Shown here piece by piece: positions 8,591-15,989 of a stretch of DNA of 39,677 nucleotides. A program made the position numbers and the translations under genes. This stretch comes from CAZJJK01 sp964546285 (GTDB taxonomy: Bacteria > Spirochaetota > Spirochaetia > Treponematales > Breznakiellaceae), in NCBI GenBank assembly GCA_964546285.1, contig CAZJJK010000017.1, positions 1 through 39,677 on the forward strand. The letters run 5' to 3'. The notes below the pieces were generated by a model. The model worked only from the letters and a program-made list of their open reading frames with translations. It searched no databases and was not told the origin of the DNA. Position 1 is the first letter of the stretch; each line of letters opens with the position of its first letter.

Positions 8591-8620
8591 ACAGTATCAC
8601 AGTATTTAATACTTTGTCAA
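8591..8620 (-). promoter_or_regulatory. Promoter of the acyl-CoA synthetase gene with an overlapping palindrome
   Basis: On the minus strand TTGACA (8620-8615), an 18-bp spacer and TACTGT (8596-8591). The 13-bp palindrome AGTATTTAATACT (8601-8613) fills the spacer and CAGTAT recurs just beside it, a placement suited to a repressor site. Confidence 0.45.
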
Positions 8621-8676
8621 AATAGACCATTCAGCCCGTATCCAAAGCATGGCGCCGGCCAAAGGAAAGCCGTTTC

Positions 8677-8706
8677 TTGACAGCGCTCAAGACCATAATA
8701 GATAAT
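8677..8706 (+). promoter_or_regulatory. Leaderless-type promoter of the TPR/Mrr-like gene
   Basis: TTGACA (8677-8682), an 18-bp spacer, GATAAT (8701-8706), then GAAATT and the ATG at 8713. The TTG at 8677 is in frame with the gene but belongs to the -35 box. Confidence 0.6.
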
Positions 8707-8712
8707 GAAATT

Positions 8713-10095
8713 ATGTCTTCCTTCTTTCCCATCCTGATAGTCATTATTTTTCTCGCCGCGGTCGTTATCGTTTTGATGTTGCTGAGCGGGAAAAAGAAGG
8801 GCGACGCGGCTCACGCGCGGCGTAAAAAACCTAACAAGGGACGGGATGCTATTTTCAAAGAGGCGACGCGCCGCTTGTCTCAAAACCCGAAAGACGCTGA
8901 AGCCTTATTGGCGTTGGGCGATATTTATTATCAAGATGAAGCCTGGGACAAGGCTTATAAAAGTTATTCGTTGCTGGCCGAATTGAGCGCGATCAACCAT
9001 GATTTAGATGAATTCGAGATAAATATGCGCCTGGGCTTATCGGCGATCAAGTCAGGCAAGAAAGAAGACGCGTATAAGAGCCTTATGATCGCGCGGACGA
9101 TCAAGCAGTCAAATTTTGAGGTAAACTATAATTTAGGCGTTTTGGAATTCAACAGCCGCAATTTTGAAAAAGCGGCTCAAATCCTTCAGCAAGCCCGTTC
9201 CTTGGATCCTGAGCATCCGCAGACGCTCCGTCTACTGGGACACGCCTATTTTCGGCTTCGTCGGTATAAAGAAGCTATGGCCATGCTGCGCAAAGCGATA
9301 GACCTGCTACCGGACGATAAGAACACGCTATACACTATCGCCGAGTGTTATTTCGAACTGAACCAAACCGATCAAGCAGTGAAAATATTCACTCATCTAC
9401 GAGCCGATCCCGAGTTAGGACCAAATGCCGCTCTATTCGCCGGCACTATAAACATGAATCAACATCAATATGACAAAGCGGTAATGGATTTTGAAATAGG
9501 CCTAAAGCACCAAAATTTAAAGCCGCAGACCCTAGTAGAACTAAAATATCGCTTGGCCTTGGCCCTAATCCGAACGCAGGAAATAGGCAAAGCACTCAGC
9601 CACTTTCGCGATGTTCAATCCCTACAACCAGGGTTTAAGGATGTTTCCGCCCTTATCTCAAAATATCAAGAACTGAACGCTAATAAGAATCTGCAGATTT
9701 TCCTTTTATCGCCAACCGGCGATTTTGTTACCCTTTGCCGTAAAATAGTGTTCTCATACTTCCCTCACGCGAAAATAAAGATTCTGGATATCACCGTAAA
9801 TAAAAATGAATGGGCGGATATCGTCGCCGAGGTGGAGACAAGGCGCTGGCAGGATACCGTACTTTTCCGCTTTATCCGCACGCAGGGACAAATAGGGGAA
9901 TTGATACTCCGCGACCTTTACTCGCGGATAAAAGAATTAAAAGCCGGTAAGGGGTTTTGCCTAACAACGGGAACGTTCACCGATGAAGCCAGGAAATTCG
10001 TTGAGGCTAGGCTGATAGACTTGGTGGAAAAAGAACGCTTGGGCAAGATCCTGGACTCTGTTGATACCAGCGCGAGATCTTTGGCGGATAGCTAA
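8713..10095 (+). CDS. Membrane-anchored TPR protein with a C-terminal Mrr-like domain
   Basis: A 460-residue protein. A single membrane helix (residues about 3-26) is followed by a basic stretch, KKKGDAAHARRKK, placing the rest in the cytoplasm. Residues about 45-320 form tandem tetratricopeptide repeats, for example AEALLALGDIYYQDEAWDKA and NFEKAAQILQQARSLDPEHP. The last 120 residues resemble an Mrr-type restriction-endonuclease fold: Asp369, then GQIGELILRDL, GFCLTTGTFTDEARKF and ARLIDLVEKERLGKIL. The expected Q-x-K catalytic strand reads FRFIR, so the Lys is missing and nuclease activity is doubtful. The ATG is chosen because the upstream TTG is a -35 box. Its stop overlaps that of rsmG. 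Role unknown; possibly a nucleic-acid- or protein-binding scaffold. Confidence 0.8.
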   Translation: MSSFFPILIVIIFLAAVVIVLMLLSGKKKGDAAHARRKKPNKGRDAIFKEATRRLSQNPKDAEALLALGDIYYQDEAWDKAYKSYSLLAELSAINHDLDEFEINMRLGLSAIKSGKKEDAYKSLMIARTIKQSNFEVNYNLGVLEFNSRNFEKAAQILQQARSLDPEHPQTLRLLGHAYFRLRRYKEAMAMLRKAIDLLPDDKNTLYTIAECYFELNQTDQAVKIFTHLRADPELGPNAALFAGTINMNQHQYDKAVMDFEIGLKHQNLKPQTLVELKYRLALALIRTQEIGKALSHFRDVQSLQPGFKDVSALISKYQELNANKNLQIFLLSPTGDFVTLCRKIVFSYFPHAKIKILDITVNKNEWADIVAEVETRRWQDTVLFRFIRTQGQIGELILRDLYSRIKELKAGKGFCLTTGTFTDEARKFVEARLIDLVEKERLGKILDSVDTSARSLADS

Positions 10096-10760
10096 ATAAA
10101 ACGGATTAAAACGAGGTGCCGCTCTTCTTCCAAAAACGGCACCGCCAAGCTTTCCACGGTCCAAGATAGATCAACGCGCCCCAAGCCAGCCCTTTCTTCT
10201 TCCACGCGCTCGCGGCGGCCTTTATAAGCGGCGATAACGCCCCCAGCCTTCAAGAGGCGCCGTTCTACCGCGAGAATCGTCGTGTCCAAGGGCCGAAAAG
10301 CTCTGCTGGTAAGCAAATGGAACCGACCGGGCTCCGCTTTTTCGGCTTCCGCTCTTTCCACCGAAACCCTTTTTAGGCCAAGGTTCGCCAAGGCGTTTTC
10401 CAGAAAAACGGCGCGCCGCCCCATCCGCTCAATCAGGGTAAAGCGCGCTTGCGGCCACGCTAAGGCTAAGGGAATTCCGGGCAGTCCGGCGCCTGATCCA
10501 AGGTCGGCGACTTCCAGCGAATCACCGGCGAGCCTTACCTCCGGCAAAGCGCGCAACAAAGGCAGGGGCGTCAGGCTATCCAAAATATGTTTAACGACAA
10601 GCTCGTCGCGGTCCTTGGCGCCGACCAAAGCGTATCTAGGATTGTATAATTCTATATCGGCGATATAGCGCCTAAGTGAGGCGGCCAAGTTTGGCGGCGT
10701 GTTCAAGCCAGCGGCTTGAAGCCGCTCAAGCCCGGCTTCAAGCTTATCCTCTGTTTTCAT
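10092..10760 (-). CDS. rsmG: 16S rRNA (guanine527-N7)-methyltransferase
   Basis: A 222-residue class I methyltransferase that makes m7G527 in 16S rRNA. It shows the family's VGAKDRDELVVKHILDSL motif, the SAM-binding loop VADLGSGAGLPGIPLAL at about residues 84-100, and LIERMGRRAVFLENAL. RFHLLTSRAF matches the motif after the SAM fold (consensus VTSRA). The ATG overlaps the tex TGA by 4 nt, so the two are coupled. The usual mnmG neighbour is absent, which is common outside proteobacteria. The stop overlaps that of the convergent TPR gene by 4 nt, leaving no room for a terminator. Confidence 0.95.
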   Translation of the reverse strand: MKTEDKLEAGLERLQAAGLNTPPNLAASLRRYIADIELYNPRYALVGAKDRDELVVKHILDSLTPLPLLRALPEVRLAGDSLEVADLGSGAGLPGIPLALAWPQARFTLIERMGRRAVFLENALANLGLKRVSVERAEAEKAEPGRFHLLTSRAFRPLDTTILAVERRLLKAGGVIAAYKGRRERVEEERAGLGRVDLSWTVESLAVPFLEEERHLVLIRFI

Positions 10761-13135
10761 CCGCCTTTCTTAACATCCTTATATTTCTTAAGCGCTTCCG
10801 CGAAGGGGTTGTACATGGTGCCGTCGTTGTTTCCTTTATCCTCAAACCGCGCGCTCTGACGCTCGTTATTGTTCGCGGCCCGGACTACGGGCTTAGGCCG
10901 CTTCTGGCGTTCCGCTATTGGCGCACCAGGCTTAGCGCCGCCGCTGGCCGTACCAGTGGAAAAGGCGGAGCTGGACGGCTCCGAATCCGGCGTTTTTAGG
11001 GAGACGCTGATACGGCGCCGGTCTCTGTCCAAAGCGATAATACGAAAAAGTTTAACATCGCCTACCTTAAGGACGGACATAGGATCTTTAATAAAGTGGT
11101 CGCTCATCTCCGAGATATGGAGCAAAGCGGTTTCCTTAATTCCAAGATCGATAAAGGCGCCAAAGTCCACCACGTTTTTTACCTTACCCTCCACCATCAT
11201 ACCATCATGGAGATCGTCAAAGCCGATTACGCCTTGACGGACTATAGGCTTAGGATACGCGTCGCGCGGATCGCGATTAGGCTTTTTAAGCTCATCCACA
11301 AGATCGCTAAGGGTCGTATCGCCAACCATATACTTCGTTTTCAACTCAAGCGCTTTTTCAGCGGGTAAATCCCCGGTGGCGTTAAGCAAAGCGCGAAGCT
11401 CCCGCGCGACGGCGTAGTTTTCCGGATGTACCCAGCTATTATCCAAAGGTTCTGAACTTTCCGGAATTTTTAAAAAGCCGGCGCATTGCTCATAGCTTTT
11501 TGGCCCCATTCCCGTGACGCTCATTAAGGCTGAACGATCGGCGATAGGGCCTTTCTCCTCACGATATCGCACTATTTTTTTAGCCAAAGAACCGTTTATG
11601 CCGGACACATAACGAAGTAGAGAGGCGCTGGCGGTGTTGAGCGAAACGCCGACATTATTAACCACCGACGAAACCACCTCATCCAAGGCCTCCGATAGCT
11701 TCTTTTGATTGACGTCATGCTGGTAGAGCCCGACCCCAATCGATTTTGGATCGATCTTCACCAATTCCGACAGGGGATCTTGGAGACGGCGGCCAATAGA
11801 GATAGCGCCGCGAATAGTAAGATCCAAATCGGGGAATTCCTCACGGGCTATATCCCCCGCCGAATAAACGGACGCGCCGTCCTCATCAACCACCGTATAA
11901 AACACGTCCAGCTTATTCTCCGCGATCACCGAGGCTACTTGTTCCTGAACTTCACGGGTTCCCGTGCCGCTACCCACCGCCACAAGCCGTAGATTGTAAG
12001 CCTTGATATTTTGCAGAAGCAGGCGCTTGGCTTCCTCACTTTTATGTTGATAAATCACGAAATGTCCCAAATATTTGCCAGTTTCGTCCAAAGCCGCGCA
12101 TTTGGTGCCGGTCCTGATACCGGGGTCCATGCCAAGGACCCGCGTCCCCTTAATGGGCCGCTGCATCAGCAGATTTTTTAAGTTTTGGCTAAAAACAGAA
12201 ATACCATGATCATCGGCCAGCTCCGTCTGGTCGCCGCGCAATTCCCGTAGTACGGCGGGAGACAGCAGGCGCTTAAGTCCATCCTCTATGGCCGTCGCGT
12301 GATAGTCGTTGTTGAGTTCATAACGGCGGCACAGACGTTCCACGGCGGTATTTTCATCCACATCCATAATGACTTCCAGCTGAGCTTCCCGCTCGCCTCG
12401 GTTTACAGCTAGGATACGGTGCGGCTTTACCTGAGACAGGGGCTCGGTGTAATCCCAGTACATCTGATAGGTCGATGTTTTTTTCTTTTCCTCGTCTCCC
12501 AGACCTTTTACGATAAGCCTGCCGTCGTTCAAATAAAAAGCTTTAACCAAAGAACGATTTTCGCTATCTTGGGCCACCCGCTCGGCTAAAATATCCATAG
12601 CGCCCTGCAGGGCGGCGGCCACATCGGGAACGATCAAGGCCGGATCTTCCGCGTCTTCCCTAACGAAAGCGGCGGCTTCTATGGTTAAAGCGGCCGCGTC
12701 AAGCCGCGTCATAGCCTCCGCCAAGGGTTCCAAGCCCCTTTCCTGGGCCACCATTCCGCGCGTTTTTTTCTTTTTCTTATAAGGCAAGTAAATATCTTCT
12801 AATTCAGCTAAAGAGGTCGCCTTTTTTATGTTTTCATACAAAACGTCATTCAATTTCCCTTGATCAAAGATACCTTTGATTATTTCGAGACGCCGCGTTT
12901 CAACATTTTTACGGCTAGCAAAGCCATGCTCAATATCCCTAACTTGAACCTCATCCAAACTTCCAGTCATCTCTTTCCGGTACCGTGAAATAAAAGGAAC
13001 CGTACAGCCGTCCGCCAAAAGACCGACAACAGTGGAAACTTGCCCAAGCTTAATGGACAACTGAGCGGCAAGCGCCTTCATAATATCGACTTCATTAACA
13101 TTTAAGGCGTCTATAAACTCTTGCGTAAACTCCAT
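10757..13135 (-). CDS. tex: Tex family transcription accessory / RNA-binding protein
   Basis: A 792-residue protein in the usual Tex layout: N-terminal helical domain with VPFISRYRKEMTGSLDE, a YqgF-like RNase H fold near residue 340 (VLGMDPGIRTGTKCAALDE), two helix-hairpin-helix modules around 510-570 (SLAKKIVRYREEKG, LMSVTGMGPKSYEQCAGFL), and an S1 domain near 660-730 (GKVKNVVDFGAFIDLGI, GLLHIS-like ALLHISEM). A disordered basic tail follows. Tex binds nucleic acid and affects transcription fidelity and tolerance of toxins or stress. GAGG sits 5 nt before the ATG. A TATAAT at 13206-13201 (minus) with a poor -35 could give a leader of about 60 nt. Cotranscribed with rsmG. Confidence 0.95.
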   Translation of the reverse strand: MEFTQEFIDALNVNEVDIMKALAAQLSIKLGQVSTVVGLLADGCTVPFISRYRKEMTGSLDEVQVRDIEHGFASRKNVETRRLEIIKGIFDQGKLNDVLYENIKKATSLAELEDIYLPYKKKKKTRGMVAQERGLEPLAEAMTRLDAAALTIEAAAFVREDAEDPALIVPDVAAALQGAMDILAERVAQDSENRSLVKAFYLNDGRLIVKGLGDEEKKKTSTYQMYWDYTEPLSQVKPHRILAVNRGEREAQLEVIMDVDENTAVERLCRRYELNNDYHATAIEDGLKRLLSPAVLRELRGDQTELADDHGISVFSQNLKNLLMQRPIKGTRVLGMDPGIRTGTKCAALDETGKYLGHFVIYQHKSEEAKRLLLQNIKAYNLRLVAVGSGTGTREVQEQVASVIAENKLDVFYTVVDEDGASVYSAGDIAREEFPDLDLTIRGAISIGRRLQDPLSELVKIDPKSIGVGLYQHDVNQKKLSEALDEVVSSVVNNVGVSLNTASASLLRYVSGINGSLAKKIVRYREEKGPIADRSALMSVTGMGPKSYEQCAGFLKIPESSEPLDNSWVHPENYAVARELRALLNATGDLPAEKALELKTKYMVGDTTLSDLVDELKKPNRDPRDAYPKPIVRQGVIGFDDLHDGMMVEGKVKNVVDFGAFIDLGIKETALLHISEMSDHFIKDPMSVLKVGDVKLFRIIALDRDRRRISVSLKTPDSEPSSSAFSTGTASGGAKPGAPIAERQKRPKPVVRAANNNERQSARFEDKGNNDGTMYNPFAEALKKYKDVKKGG

Positions 13136-13474
13136 GAAAACCTCAAAAACCCTGGCCTTAAGCCTAAAAAACCTAAGCCCTTGGCCGAATGGACCGGAAA
13201 ATTATAGCCCCGGACGTGAGCGGTATTTTACACGAGGGCATAAAAAAAACAAGGCCGCCTATTTTCCTTTAGCTCTGGCCGGCAGCTGTTTAATACCTGA
13301 GGCTCCATCAAAGGTCTCAAACTGTAAAAAGCCAAAAAAACCGTCAAGCGCGCTTTTATCACTATTATATGTATTGTATACAGATATACAGAAATAGACG
13401 TGATAAAACCACGAAATTTTTCACAAAACCAATCGGCTTTCGCGAGAAGCTTGGACAACAGCGCCGCTTTGCCC
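13136..13474. other. Intergenic region between tex and the RluA-type gene
   Basis: About 340 bases without a credible gene. It holds the tex leader and a TATAAT at 13201-13206 (minus). Near 13360-13400 there is an AT-rich patch with the 8-bp palindrome TGTATACA and a nearby GATATACAG. Open frames here are short, lack start signals and have atypical composition. Confidence 0.5.
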
Positions 13475-13503
13475 TTGCGACAGCGGGCGGCGATGATTAC
13501 ACT
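13475..13503 (+). promoter_or_regulatory. Near-leaderless promoter of the pseudouridine synthase gene
   Basis: TTGCGA (13475-13480), a 17-bp spacer, TACACT (13498-13503), then 9 nt to the ATG at 13513. Both boxes are 4/6 matches, and a leader of only two or three bases is predicted. Confidence 0.4.
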
Positions 13504-13512
13504 AAGCGCGCT

Positions 13513-14361
13513 ATGAAAACCCCCCTTCCCTATCAGCTTGTGTTTGAAAACGATAGCCTTATCGCGGTAAACAAAGCGGCTGGCATCAATGTAGTCGCCG
13601 ATCGTTGGGACGACTCGGCTCCCCGGCTTGATAACTTATTGAAAAGCCGTCCCGCCGTTTCCCAAACGGGAAGTTCCGCTTCCTCGCTTAATCGGATTTT
13701 AGTGGTGCATCGGCTTGACCGCGATACCTCCGGTATCGTGATTTTCGCGAAAACGGCGCCCGCTCATAAAGCTCTATCTTTAGCCTTTGAAGCGCACCAG
13801 ATAAAGAAGCGCTATATCGCGGTGGTTCACGGTATTCCCAGCTGGCGGGAAGAGCGCTGCGATTTGCCCTTAAAGGCCGATGGCGACCGCTACCATCGGA
13901 CTATTATCGATATGGCAACGGGAAAAGCCAGTTCCACAAAGTTCCGCCTATTGGGCTCAGCCGCTCATTACGCCGTGGTAGAGGCTATGCCCGAGAGCGG
14001 CCGCACCCACCAAATTCGGGTTCACTTATCGGCTCTTGGCCACCCTATTGTGTGCGATCCCTTATACGGCAACGCCAAACCGATACTGTTGTCGTCTTTT
14101 AAGCGCGGCTGGCGGGGAAACCCCTATGAAGAAAAGCCCCTGATTGAGCGCTTAGCCTTGCATGCCGAATCTATATCTATACCATCAATGCTTTTGTTTG
14201 GTTATTTCGCGTCCGCCAAAACAGACGCCAGCGATCAGCCGCCCCAGACGGATAAAGCCTACACTACGTTGAAAGCTCCCGCGCCGCGCGATATTTCCGC
14301 TCTGATAAGGCAACTGGAGAAAGCGTCGGAGGAGAATTTTTTGGAGCTAACGTCGTTTTAA
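13513..14361 (+). CDS. RluA-family rRNA/tRNA pseudouridine synthase
   Basis: A 282-residue enzyme that isomerises specific uridines to pseudouridine in structured RNA. The catalytic motif VVHRLDRDTSGIVIFAK has Asp69 as nucleophile. AHQIKKRYIAVVHG, ESGRTHQIRVHLSALGHPIV and DPLYGNA complete the family signature. No N-terminal S4 domain is seen, so it is nearer the RluA/RluC-catalytic-only type than RluD; the target site cannot be told. The reading frame is open to 13369, but the segment before 13513 is low in family similarity, and a weak promoter ends 9 nt before this ATG, which supports the shorter start. Its last 15 nt overlap the convergent rsm22-like gene. Confidence 0.88.
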   Translation: MKTPLPYQLVFENDSLIAVNKAAGINVVADRWDDSAPRLDNLLKSRPAVSQTGSSASSLNRILVVHRLDRDTSGIVIFAKTAPAHKALSLAFEAHQIKKRYIAVVHGIPSWREERCDLPLKADGDRYHRTIIDMATGKASSTKFRLLGSAAHYAVVEAMPESGRTHQIRVHLSALGHPIVCDPLYGNAKPILLSSFKRGWRGNPYEEKPLIERLALHAESISIPSMLLFGYFASAKTDASDQPPQTDKAYTTLKAPAPRDISALIRQLEKASEENFLELTSF

Positions 14362-15612
14362 AGCCGCGGGGCGCGGGCGCTGATTGACGGCGCCAAGCTG
14401 AACCACAAGAGCCCCGCTCTTTTGATCCCGCTCCTCCAGGATAGCGCCGGGCGGAGCGAAAATAAAAGAGCCTGATGGATAAGCGCCGATAAGCCCCATC
14501 GGGCCGCGCACTAAAACCAGGCCCCTAGCCGAACAAGCGTAACGCCCCACACCGCCAAGCGGCAAGGGAAAAGCGTCAGAAACGATACGCAGGCCTAAAC
14601 CCTCCGGCACAGCGGCGACCTTATCGGCAAGGGGACCCATGTGGAGAAAGCTTAAAACAACCCTATCCTTTGGAAGCCCGGCGGCCTCGGATAAAGACCG
14701 CAAACGTTCCGGCGCCCCGTCAGCGTCGCAAGCGAAATGGCACCATTTAGCGCCGCGGCCACCCGGCATAGGGCAGGGTCCGGCCGTGGGGCAGGGCGCT
14801 AGCGGACTATGCCCGGACTCCAAAAAAGCCGTCCGCAGAGCCGCCAGCAATTCAGACGAACGCGGCACACCAGGCTCTATCAGCAGGATAGAACCAGAGG
14901 CGTCAGTCAGGGCGGAAAACAAAGCCGCTTTCTTCGCCGCCTGCGACGCGAGCCTTTCGCGTTCGTTCCAAAATAGTTCGTTCAGTAGATTCGCGGCGAC
15001 AACAAGGGAGGCTTTCTCGCCTTCAATCCGTGCGCCAAGCGGCGCGCGTATGGTTTTAAGCCGCCAAGGGCTCGCGGACTCACCGCTTAAGGCCAGGAGC
15101 GTTTCAAACAGACGAGAACCGGCTTCCAAAGCTTTCGCGTTACGATCCAAACAGCGCAGCTCCAAGGGCAAAGCACGTAAATCAGGCCTGGATAACCATA
15201 AGGCTATGGGAAAAGTTAATGGCCCGGAACCAAGATCCAAAAGCACCCCATCCGTCTTCGGGTTTATGCGTAAAGCGGGCAATAAACGACTAAGCCGATA
15301 CACATTCCAAGGCAAAAAATAATGAACATAGGCCGATAAAACTTCCGGCCGGCCCAAATAGCCTTCGTCGCGTCTCTCCTTCTCAGCGGTAAGAGACCGC
15401 GATAAAGCGTATACATTTTTAGGCAGCTCGGCTCGATGGCGTTGCTGTAAGGGAAAACTAAGATCGATAGCTTTCATCAGTAAAGAAAGCGAATCCGGAT
15501 TGGCGTCATGAAATAGGGCGTCTATCACTGGAGGATTTTGAGGAAGCGGGCAGCGCTCCGCCATATAAGGCTTTGGCCGTATTGGCCGTTTCCACGAGTC
15601 TTTTTTATTCAT
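14347..15612 (-). CDS. Rsm22-like small-subunit methyltransferase-fold protein
   Basis: A 421-residue protein of the Rsm22/METTL17 group, linked to small ribosomal subunit assembly in mitochondria. A Rossmann SAM-binding region near residues 138-175 reads VLLDLGSGPLTFPIALWL. SLVVAANLLNEL follows, where active methyltransferases carry a related motif. Near residues 283-305, PCPTAGPCPMP and KWCHFACD supply four Cys in the pattern reported for Rsm22-type proteins, where the equivalents bind an iron-sulphur cluster. The substrate is not known; it may be an assembly factor rather than an enzyme. The start overlaps the end of the merR-like gene by 8 nt, placing it last in the ptsI-der-merR operon. 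Confidence 0.75.
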   Translation of the reverse strand: MNKKDSWKRPIRPKPYMAERCPLPQNPPVIDALFHDANPDSLSLLMKAIDLSFPLQQRHRAELPKNVYALSRSLTAEKERRDEGYLGRPEVLSAYVHYFLPWNVYRLSRLLPALRINPKTDGVLLDLGSGPLTFPIALWLSRPDLRALPLELRCLDRNAKALEAGSRLFETLLALSGESASPWRLKTIRAPLGARIEGEKASLVVAANLLNELFWNERERLASQAAKKAALFSALTDASGSILLIEPGVPRSSELLAALRTAFLESGHSPLAPCPTAGPCPMPGGRGAKWCHFACDADGAPERLRSLSEAAGLPKDRVVLSFLHMGPLADKVAAVPEGLGLRIVSDAFPLPLGGVGRYACSARGLVLVRGPMGLIGAYPSGSFIFAPPGAILEERDQKSGALVVQLGAVNQRPRPAALKRR

Positions 15613-15979
15613 CGCTTTGACGCTTGGGAAGCGGATCGGTATATGGCCGCGGCGTACCGCCGCCGCGCTCTATCAGGCGCCGGCACCGAACATACGCGTT
15701 GAGCAACTCTGTTCTTAAGGCGTCGATATGTGATTGAAGATCCTGAGCGCCGCTACGTTCCTTAAGCAGCTCGTTCTTTGCGCCCTCTATCGTAAATTTT
15801 CTGATATAAAGGAGATAACGCAAACGTATCAATAAACGAGCGTCCGCGGAGTCATAAATTCTCCTGCCGTAATCGTCTTTGCGCGGGCTGATAAGGGGAA
15901 TTTCCCGCTCCCAATAGCGCAATATATACGCCTTTACGCCTAAAAGTTTTTCCATCTCGCCTATCGTATACAGTTCCAT
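15605..15979 (-). CDS. MerR-family transcriptional regulator
   Basis: A 124-residue DNA-binding protein. The N-terminal winged helix reads YTIGEMEKLLGVKAYILRYWE, then REIPLISPRKDDYGRRIYD, as in MerR proteins that distort the spacer of their promoters. A helical, probably dimerising, tail follows (FTIEGAKNELLKER). No C-terminal effector domain or Cys cluster is present, so it resembles the short, ligand-free types. The frame is open upstream to 16069, but that part overlaps der and lacks MerR similarity; the ATG at 15979 is 10 nt after the der stop and begins exactly at the fold. No strong ribosome-binding site, consistent with coupling to der. Target unknown. Confidence 0.85.
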   Translation of the reverse strand: MELYTIGEMEKLLGVKAYILRYWEREIPLISPRKDDYGRRIYDSADARLLIRLRYLLYIRKFTIEGAKNELLKERSGAQDLQSHIDALRTELLNAYVRCRRLIERGGGTPRPYTDPLPKRQSDE

Positions 15980-15989
15980 CAGCGGACCG

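Noticed and set aside
13375..13395. LexA-like site near TGTATACA in the tex/RluA gap
   Set aside because: The half-sites do not give CTGT-N8-ACAG, and neither neighbour is an expected SOS gene.
14639..15322. A 227-codon open frame on the plus strand opposite the rsm22-like gene
   Set aside because: It is antisense to a gene with clear family motifs, its translation is Ser/Arg/Lys-rich without domains, and no start signal is present.
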